The position numbers and the translations under genes are program-made. A DNA stretch of 64,000 nucleotides from Protopterus annectens (Eukaryota > Chordata > Ceratodontiformes > Protopteridae), in NCBI RefSeq assembly GCF_019279795.1, contig NC_056730.1, positions 607,414,383 to 607,478,382 on the forward strand. Direction: 5' to 3'. Positions within the stretch are counted from its first letter, which is position 1. Every line of letters starts with the position of its first letter. The notes under the pieces were generated by a model. The model was given only the letters and a program-made list of their open reading frames with translations, had not been told where the DNA came from and searched no databases. Positions 56,119 through 64,000 of this stretch are shown piece by piece.

Positions 56119-59100
56119 TAAACATCCTTGTTCTTTCACTTTCACTCCCTGGAAATGGTTCAATTTTTAAATTGCCTCCTATTTCAGGGCTCGATTAAGC
56201 TAGCCGCTTCATATAAGTAATTCTCCACATGGCCACATTGCAAACCTCAACGGAGGTCTTGCATGCCCCGTAGATGTGGCCTTGTAACTATCAATGGAGA
56301 GGGTTTGTTCGTGCAACCTTCAGAGTGAAGTGTAATCGTGAACACATTCCGTAATCCACTGTTGTACTCCATTTCTCCTTTCAGTTCAATTTGTGTAGTA
56401 CATAATGTGATTTGCCTGCTCACTTTTTGGGCAGTTATGTGTGATTGCCAGTAGTTGGGTCGATTATGAGTCTACAGGGATCATTTGCCTGACTTTGCCT
56501 GAAGGCAGGGTTTGTTTTTGGTGCATTTCTGGTTCCCTCACATGGACTGTAGTTAGCAGTTTGCAACTCCATGCTGTAGCGTGCTTGCAAAGCCCTTTTC
56601 CTTTACATCAAACTTCCATATGCAGCCGTTTACTGGAAGCTTAACTTAGTTTAGCATTCAGAGACTTAAATTATGGTTCATATAAAGTCAGATAGACATG
56701 TAGGTAGGGTCTGATTGGGTCACATGAAGACTTCTGCCTCCCTGGCTGCTTGGCTTTTTATATTGCGTTATGTCTGACCTGACTTCTACTGCCTCTTTTC
56801 TTTTCCATTGCCGTTTCCTCTTCCCTTCATTTAAATATTTCTCTACGCCCACATTGCTGTGAGCACGGTTTGATAAAGACTACTACCTTCACATTACACG
56901 CAGCTGCGATGACGGTTGCTGCCATGCAAGAGACAGGCATTCTATCGGGACAAGATGGGAGAGTGGTTGGCTTCCAATGATTCTGTGGGTCAAATTGTCA
57001 TCCTTGACTCAGTTGTCTCTTCTGTTCTTCTCTTTTTACCTCTTTGGCATTCATCTCGTGATGTCAATCTTTATTGCCTCCCCTTTTTGGGCTAGCGATA
57101 GTGAATTGCCGAGGGCATATCCATGGTAAATTGATCGCCTAGAGGGCATCTTCAAACCGACAGGTTTCATCCTGAATGCTCCTTGAATGGTGGTGCCTTT
57201 GCTAAATCACTCCTACATGGACAGGTTTGCAGTCTCCGAGACTGTAAGTGTCAATGGAACTCATTTCCCTCTTAAAATCCCTTCACTGAGTATTCACAGC
57301 TCCTCCTTTCAGTGTTAACTTAGTTTAAAATTACTGAATGAGATTACAACTGATATCCATGTTAAAGAAATTTGTAACTTGTGTGAGTAGTCCTGAGATA
57401 TGTTTGCTTGGAGTATTCGCCCTGCTCCCCCTGGCCTAGTGGTAGGGGTGGTTTTATGTGTGCAGATTCAGGTTCGATCCCTGCCTCCAGTGAAAGGTGA
57501 GTTTCATTTTGTCCATGCTTTAGTCCTTCCTTTGTCCATTCTACACTTTTCACTTAAACTACCATTCTTAGAGCACATGCTTTGCAAAAGCCTCTGAGCT
57601 CTTGCAATTACAGCAGCACTGGAGAATGCAGGGGCCTGAATAATTCAAATAGGATGGTACTCCTAGGGGCTAATATGGGGAGTCTTAGAATACTCCAGTG
57701 TACAGTGGGTGCTTTTTCTTGTAATTCCGGTTGATTCTGCCCTATTTCCTTTTTTCTCCTTTCACTATTTCGGCCTTTGCAAATAAAGATTTCTCTCACC
57801 ACTCCCTACCCCGGTTCTCCATCGAAAAAAGAATCATACCAACTCGGAAGGCCCGGGCTTCTGGGCAAACGGGAGCAAAAAGATGCAATTTAAGACAGCG
57901 TAAGGGCTCTTACATCTGATGGTTGGGCCCTTGAAATTTACCCACATGGCAGAAGAATCCCGCTGAAACAGGAAGATGGAAGGTATTAGGGGGGCTAAAT
58001 CTTAAAACTCCAAAAAAATAGACATTTCCCTTCTGGTCCTTGTTTAACCACGGGTTTGAATTCATTTTCTTTTGTCCTTGTTTTTTTTTGAACATTTGGG
58101 TGTGGATCCCCATTTAAATATTTCTCACAAGGCCGATTAGCGGCCCCTCCGAAAGAAAGTGTTTGGGATTCCCCATTGCCCTGATTCACAGGTTGCCGGC
58201 CCCGGTACTAACCTTCTTCACCAACCCAGGGGAATGGTTTGCTTCCTTCCAGTCGGAAAAGGTTGCTACCTTAAACTGAAAGGCCCTTAATGTTCTACTC
58301 AATATTAACCCTTGTGCATTCCCCATTTTTGGGTTATTTTTGGCCTTTTTTGGGCTAAAAGATGGAAATGAGTGTCCAGTTTTTTTTCCCCAAAGGGTTT
58401 TTAAACCTGCATTTCTTCCTTTCTCTTTGAATGGTGCACTTGAACTCCAATACGGGTATTATCAGGGCAGACAGAAGCTGTGAATAATGGAAAAGGGCCC
58501 TTTTTCCCTAAACCCTACTGTGACCAACCCCCTAAAAGGAGCCCATTAAACCCCCCTGAAAAATTTAAGTTTTTGCCCGTGTTAATGTTTGTTTTTAGTG
58601 TAGTATCCTGGAAGCATGGAAGTCCTTTCTTTCTCCTCCTCTGCCATTTGTTGGTTTTTTATGAGTTCTTGCCTCCAAAGGCAGGGTTCTTTTTCCAATT
58701 TTTCCCCCTCATTGTACACTTACAGGCAACTACCGGGGTTGGCCGGGTTTTCGAAGGGGCTTTTCCCATACCAACAAGGCAGATAATGTTTAATAAGTTG
58801 AAGATAGGAAGGCATTTTTTGGGTTAAGTTTTACTTAAACGCCAGTGGCGGGTACGGAACTTTTTTAATTCAGGGTGATTTTCCCGCTCCTTGTTTCCTC
58901 TTCTTTTTATTTGGGTGCCGGGAATGCCAATTCTAAATAAATCTCCACTTCCGGGATTAGCTGTTTGAAAGGAAAGTGAATTTAGCCTCCACCCCTTTGG
59001 ATCAACCGTTCTGCCCCCAAGCTTAAAACCCTTACATAGAAATAATTGGAAGTTTCTTTTTGAATCCCAGGTGGAAAGGTTATCCTTGAACCTGAAATAC

Positions 59101-59640
59101 TAAGGGGGTTTACTCTTTTTAAATCCTTGCGGGGGTTTTTTTATGGTTTTTAAAGGCCCATTTTTGGGCAGGAGGTATTGGAGTGTCCTGAAAATTTCCC
59201 CCAAAAGCATCTTTAAACCTTGACTTTCATCTTAATGCCTTTTTGGGGGGGGGCCCCTTTTGCAATTCCTCAAAGGAAAAGGTTAGCACTGAGACACCAG
59301 AAGAAAGGAACCCCCACCCCTTCCCCAAAAAAAGGGGGCCCCTTAAAACTTTTCCTTTTAAAAAGGGGTTTTTAAACCCTTTTTGTCCGGGTTTTTTTAA
59401 AATTTGGGACCCCGGGAAAGGTCTTTAAATTTTTTTTCCCCCTTTTCCCCCTTTTGGGTTTTTTTTTTTGGGAAAATTTTTCCCCTTTTTGGGAAAAAGG
59501 TTTGCCAAACCTTTCCTTTTTGAAAAACCCTTTTTAAGGGGTTTTCTTTTTGAATTTTAAAAAAGGTTGCCCTTTTTTAAACACAAAAGGCATTTAATGC
59601 CCCCCCAAAAACAGGGAAATGGGGAAACCTCTTTTTTACC
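56119..59640 (+). repeat. Same tandem repeat in very poor form (likely unpolished consensus)
   Basis: Landmarks of the unit recur in order but riddled with short deletions and homopolymer errors: 'gggctagcgat' 57090, 'ccctggcctagtggtaggg' 57430, 'ttgccggccccggtactaacc' near 58190 (tRNA-His trace), 'ctttgaatggtg' near 58425, 'cctcctctgcc' near 58636. 59100-59640 is dominated by runs of T, G, C and A. Two to three units' worth of sequence. 56119-57060 is the most distorted and could include non-array DNA. Confidence 0.7.
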
Positions 59641-59641
59641 T

Positions 59642-59733
59642 CCTCTGGCCTAGTGGTTAGGGGGATGGTTTTATGTGTGCAGATTACAGGGTTCGATCCC
59701 TGACTACAGTGAAAGGCAGGCAGTTTCTTTTTT
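59642..59733 (+). other. tRNA-derived Pol III-type sequence, clean copy
   Basis: Identical in A box, B box and T-run (59728-59733) to the unit 3 copy, despite the corrupted sequence just to the left. Confidence 0.6.
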
Positions 59734-60173
59734 GTCCAGATGCCTTTTTCCTCTCTTCCCCTGTCCATTTGCTACATCGTTTTACACTTGCAAACTTACC
59801 ATTGTCTGTAGAGCACATGGCTTTGCACGCAAAGGCCTACTGAGCTCCTTGCACATTACAACAACACGCTGTGAATACAATGCCTTGGCTACAGTTACCC
59901 AAGATAGGACAGGCATACTCTAGGGAGGACTAAGATGAGGGAGACACTATGAAGACTGCCAGAAATGAGACGTGGAGTTGAACACAGTGTAATTTACTCG
60001 CTGTAGTCTCGCATCTGTCTTCCTTGTCATACACCTTCTTTCTCTTTGACACTATTTGCCGGACTGCCTGGCAATGCCTCAAGATTCTAAAGTATATTAT
60101 CTTGGCGGTCTCCAGACATTAAGCAGGCCTCATGCTCGATAAAAAGAAAGAGTGAATCTCTCGACTTCCCACA

Positions 60174-60251
60174 TGCCGTGACTCGGGATTGAAGCCCACG
60201 AGGGTTGCACTGCGGACCTAACACTGGTACCAAACACCATAGATCCGCGGC
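60174..60251 (-). pseudogene. tRNA-His copy with multiple indels
   Basis: Recognisable ends ('tgccgtgactcgg', 'cgcggcaagct') but several extra bases inside. In view of the surrounding error pattern this may be a sequencing artefact and not real decay. Confidence 0.5.
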
Positions 60252-61443
60252 AAGCTATCTGGAGGGTGGTTTGGCAAACTCTGTGCAGCCAAGCACTGAG
60301 TGCCCAGAAAAGTTTGCTTCATCCTTGAGCAACATGTAAAGGTGCATCTCCAACTGATTTCTACTGCCTCATATTTAAACATCCTTGACAGTGCAGTTCC
60401 ACTCATTGCAATGGCCGCGGTTCATATCTTTTATTGCCTGCCTCACATTTTGGAGGCTAGCTTGATGATGCGTGAGTCAGCGAGGGGCATAGTCCATGAC
60501 CAGTGCATCAGCCAAGGGCATCTATTCAAAAAGCCTGAGCAGGTTTCATCCTTGAATGCTCTCCTTTGAATGGTGGTGCCACTTTGCTAAATCCGTCACT
60601 CCTCACAATGGACTTGGTTAGTTATGCAGGCTGCATTTGAACGGCAGACTGTGAAGTGTGAATAGGAAGCCTCTTTCATTTCCCCTCTTAAAATCCTTCA
60701 ACTGTAGTACTGCACAGCTCCTCCGCTTTAACTAGGGGAGCTTAACTTCAGATTTACAAAAGCCACCTGAATGAGATTTACAAGCTCTTGCCAATATGTC
60801 CAGTGTTGCAGTAATGTGTTAGTACATTTAGTGTGAGTAGTCCTGAGATATGAGGTCTGACATTCAGATACTTCTGCCCTGCTCCTCCTCCCTGGCACTA
60901 GTGGATTTGGGGATGGTTTTATCGCTGCAGATTACAGGGTTGAGATCCTGCAACTACAGGTGAAAAGGCAGGCAGTTTTCTTTTTTGTCAGATGCCTTTT
61001 CCTCTTCTTCCCCTGTCCATTTGCTACATCGTTTTACGCACAAACCTTACCATTGTCTGTAGGGCGCATGGCTTGCATAAAGGCCTACTGAGCTCCTTGC
61101 GCCACAGCAACACACTGGCAGAATGCAATGCTGCTGAATACAGTTGCAAGATAGGACAGGCATACTCCTGGGGAGGACTAAGATGAGGGGAGACACTATA
61201 TGAAGACTGCCAGAAATGAGACAGTGGGGTCAGAACTTCTGGTCCTTGTTTACTCACTGTGTTGATATGCCACTCTGTCTTCAGCTTGTCCTTGCCTTCT
61301 TTCTCTTTGACACTATTTGCGGACTGCACCTGGCAATGCCTCATAGGATTCTAAAGTATATTATATCTCCAACGGTCTCCAGACATTAAGCTTGAACACT
61401 CCTTGCTCGATAAAGAAAAGTGAATCTCCTCTGACTTCCACAC

Positions 61444-61526
61444 TGCGTGACTCGGATTGAAGACCCGAAGGTTGCTTTCGCGGCCACAACCTGGCATGAG
61501 TACTAACCACTATCACGATCCGCGGC
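61444..61526 (-). pseudogene. tRNA-His copy with multiple indels
   Basis: Same picture as at 60174: GTG-containing loop and both acceptor arms are traceable, with extra bases in the T-arm and variable region. Confidence 0.5.
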
Positions 61527-62147
61527 AAGCTATCTGGAGAGGTGGTTTGGCTTTCTGTGCAATAGCTTCTGAGGTGCAGAAAAGGTTGCTCATCCTTGAA
61601 ACAACATGTAAAGGTGCATCTTAACTGATTTCTACTACTCATATTTAAAGCATCATGATGCAGTTCCACTCATTCTGTGTATGGTTCATATCTTTTTTAT
61701 TGCCTACCTCACTTTTTTTGGGCTAGCGATGATCGTGAATATGCCGGGGCATAGTCCATGGTAAATTGCATCAGCCAAAGGGCATCTATTCAAAAGCCTG
61801 AGCAGGTTTCATCGAATGCTCTCCTTTGAATGGTGGTGCCACTTTCCTAAATCACTCCTCACAATGGACAGATAGTTATACAGGCTGCGGGTAACCACCG
61901 GGAACTGTGAAGTGTGTGAATAGGAGAAGCCCTCTCATTTTCCCCTGTTTAAAATCCCTTCACTGTAGTTTACTGCACAGCTCCTCCCTTTAACTGGGAA
62001 CTTAACTTTCAGTTTAAAAGCCACCTGAATGGGATTTACAAGAAGCTCGCCGATATGTCCAGTGTTAAAGTAATGTGTTAGTACATTTAGTGTAATACAG
62101 GTAGAATCACTGAGATATGAGTCTGACATTGAAGTATGCCTGCTCCT

Positions 62148-62241
62148 CCTCTGGCCTAGTGGTTGGGGGATGGTTTTATGTGTGCAGAGATTACAGGGTT
62201 CGATCCCTGACGCTACAGTGAAAGGCAGGCAGTTTCTTTTT
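62148..62241 (+). other. tRNA-derived Pol III-type sequence
   Basis: A box intact, B box intact, two extra bases between them, five T's at 62237-62241. Confidence 0.5.
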
Positions 62242-62719
62242 GTCCAGATTGCGCTTTTCTCTACTACACCTCCACCATTTGCTACATCGTTTGCACTTGC
62301 AAACTTACCATTGTCTGTAGAGCACATGGCTTTGCACCGCAAAGGCCACCACCAGAGCTCGCTTGCACATTACAGCAACACTACTGGCAGAATGCCCATG
62401 CCTTGCTGATTACAGTTGCAAAGAATGGGACAGGCATACTCCTAGGGAGGACTAAGATGAGGGAGACACTATGAAGACTGCCAGAAATGAGACAGTAAAG
62501 TCAGACTGCGGTCCCTTGTTTACACTCACTGTGTTGATATCTACACTCACATGCTTTCCTTGCATCACCTGCTCTCTTTGACACTATTTGCGGACTGCTA
62601 CCTGGCAATGCCTCCAAGGATTCTAAAGTTATATTATCTCCAGCGGTCTTCTCCAGACATTAAGCTTGAGCACTCATTGCTCGATAAAAGAAAAGTGAAT
62701 CTCCTACGACTTCCCAGAC

Positions 62720-62788
62720 TGCCGTGACTCGGATTCGAACCGAGGTTGCTGCGGCCACGCAGAGTACTAACCACTATACGATCACGGC
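62720..62788 (-). tRNA. tRNA-His copy, 69 nt, anticodon loop shortened
   Basis: Ends and T-arm are perfect, but three bases are missing at the anticodon loop ('ggccacgcagag' on the + strand), which removes part of the anticodon context. Either a dead copy or a consensus error. Confidence 0.5.
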
Positions 62789-62815
62789 AAGCTATCTAGA
62801 GAGGGGTTTTGGTTT

Positions 62816-63315
62816 NNNNNNNNNNNNNNNNNNNNNNNNNNNNNNNNNNNNNNNNNNNNNNNNNNNNNNNNNNNNNNNNNNNNNNNNNNNNNNNNNNNNN
62901 NNNNNNNNNNNNNNNNNNNNNNNNNNNNNNNNNNNNNNNNNNNNNNNNNNNNNNNNNNNNNNNNNNNNNNNNNNNNNNNNNNNNNNNNNNNNNNNNNNNN
63001 NNNNNNNNNNNNNNNNNNNNNNNNNNNNNNNNNNNNNNNNNNNNNNNNNNNNNNNNNNNNNNNNNNNNNNNNNNNNNNNNNNNNNNNNNNNNNNNNNNNN
63101 NNNNNNNNNNNNNNNNNNNNNNNNNNNNNNNNNNNNNNNNNNNNNNNNNNNNNNNNNNNNNNNNNNNNNNNNNNNNNNNNNNNNNNNNNNNNNNNNNNNN
63201 NNNNNNNNNNNNNNNNNNNNNNNNNNNNNNNNNNNNNNNNNNNNNNNNNNNNNNNNNNNNNNNNNNNNNNNNNNNNNNNNNNNNNNNNNNNNNNNNNNNN
63301 NNNNNNNNNNNNNNN
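62816..63315. other. Assembly gap, 500 N
   Basis: Exactly 500 N. From the tRNA-His end to the 'tcttcccctgtcc' landmark takes ~722 bp in clean units but 528 bp here, so the gap length is a placeholder and does not fit the period. Confidence 0.98.
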
Positions 63316-64000
63316 TCTTCCCCTGTCCATTTGCTACATCGTTTTACACTTGCAAACTTACCATTGTCTGTAGAGCACATGGCTTTGCACGCAAAGGCCT
63401 ACTGAGCTCCTTGCACATTACAGCAACACACTGGCAGAATGCAATGCCTTGCTGAGTACAGTTGCAAGATAGGACAGGCATACTCCTAGGGAGGACTAAG
63501 ATGAGGGAGACACTATAGAAGACTGCCAGAAATGAGACAGTGGGGTCAGACTTCTGGTCCTTGTTTACACTCACTGTGTTGATATCTGCACTCTGTCTTC
63601 CTTGTCCTTGCCTTCTTTCTCTTTGACACTATTTGCCGGACTGCCTAGCAATGCCTCAAGTTCTAAAGTATATTATCTCCAACGGTCTCCAGACATTAAG
63701 CTTGAGCCTCCTTATCGATAAAGAAAAGTGAATCTCCTACGACTTCCCACACTGCCGTGACTCGGATTCGAACCGAGGTTGCTGCGGCACAACGCAGAGT
63801 ACTAACCACTATACGATCACGGCAAGCTATCTGGAGAGGTGGTTTGGCTTTCTGTGCAATCGCTTCTGAGGTGCAGAAAAGGTTGCTCATCCTTGAAACA
63901 GCATGTAAAGGTGCATCTTAACTGATTTCTACTACTCATATTTAAACATCCTTGATGCAGTTCCACTCATTCTGTGTATGGTTCATATCTTTTTATTGCC
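63316..64000 (+). repeat. Tandem array unit, clean, running off the window
   Basis: Matches units 1-3 from 'tcttcccctgtcc' through the tRNA-His to 'ctttttattgcc'. The array continues beyond the right edge. Confidence 0.95.
63753..63823 (-). tRNA. tRNA-His(GUG) copy, one base short
   Basis: 71 nt: all arms as in unit 2 except one missing base beside the anticodon (+ strand 'gcggcacaac' for 'gcggccacaac'), giving a six-base anticodon loop or a shifted stem. Function doubtful if the base is really absent. Confidence 0.65.

Larger units (their letters stand above)
59641..62815 (+). repeat. Tandem array units with many small indels
   Basis: About two and a half units. 59641-59860 is clean, then scattered insertions of 1-4 bases appear (for example around 60181-60250 and 61441-61526). 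The unit order is kept. Confidence 0.85.

Noticed and set aside
58480-59430. Open frames of 60-115 codons at 58-59.4 kb
   Set aside because: They lie in homopolymer-rich, apparently erroneous sequence and have no similarity to anything recognisable.
62724-63455. Long open frames spanning the gap
   Set aside because: They are open only because N was read through.
1-64000. CRISPR array, operon, toxin-antitoxin or phage-type defence system
   Set aside because: The window is clearly eukaryotic: LINEs, a SINE and Pol III genes are present, and no regularly spaced short repeats or bacterial-type gene clusters were found.

Overview
The window looks like repeat-dense intergenic DNA from a vertebrate with a large genome. 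No host protein-coding gene could be supported. The repeat mix is DIRS-type tyrosine-recombinase retrotransposons, CR1 LINEs whose ORF1 carries an SGNH esterase, a V-SINE-like SINE, a hAT-type MITE and a trace of an L1-like LINE. That mix would suit a lungfish, an amphibian or another fish-grade vertebrate. The V-SINE together with CR1 and DIRS makes lungfish my leading guess, but this is inference and not something the sequence proves.

Layout. 1-1346 and 7532-13008 are AT-rich, apparently single-copy DNA interrupted by DIRS-A (1347-7531), whose terminal repeats are almost identical. 13009-28797 is a three-layer nest. An old, badly decayed DIRS (DIRS-C, 13009-17117 and 27658-28797) is split by a ~10.5 kb insert. 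That insert holds a CR1 on the minus strand (CR1-A), and CR1-A is itself split by a middle-aged DIRS (DIRS-B, 19927-25573). 29215-30155 holds an L1-like tail and a DIRS gag scrap. 30156-35370 is a decayed stretch of a ~1.2 kb tandem repeat, with a CR1 scrap inside. 35371-42823 holds a tandemly duplicated ~645 bp unclassified repeat that has been invaded by a V-SINE, a near-complete CR1 (CR1-B) and a hAT MITE. 42940-50340 has two CR1s arranged tail to tail (CR1-C plus, CR1-D minus).

From 51750 to the right edge runs the most distinctive feature: a near-identical tandem array with a period of about 1.23 kb. Every complete unit carries a tRNA-His(GUG) gene on the minus strand and, on the plus strand, a tRNA-derived sequence with Pol III A and B boxes and a T-run behind it. 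The two face each other. Units at 51.75-56.1 kb are clean. From 56.1 to 62.8 kb the same repeat appears with a density of small insertions and deletions that looks like unpolished consensus sequence, and there is an exactly 500 bp N gap at 62816-63315. The decayed units at 30-35 kb look like the old edge of the same array, so one array with a homogenised core and a rotting, transposon-riddled margin explains both.

Limits: everything was read by eye. Element boundaries are usually good to 5-30 bp where terminal repeats or a duplicated target could be found, and worse elsewhere.
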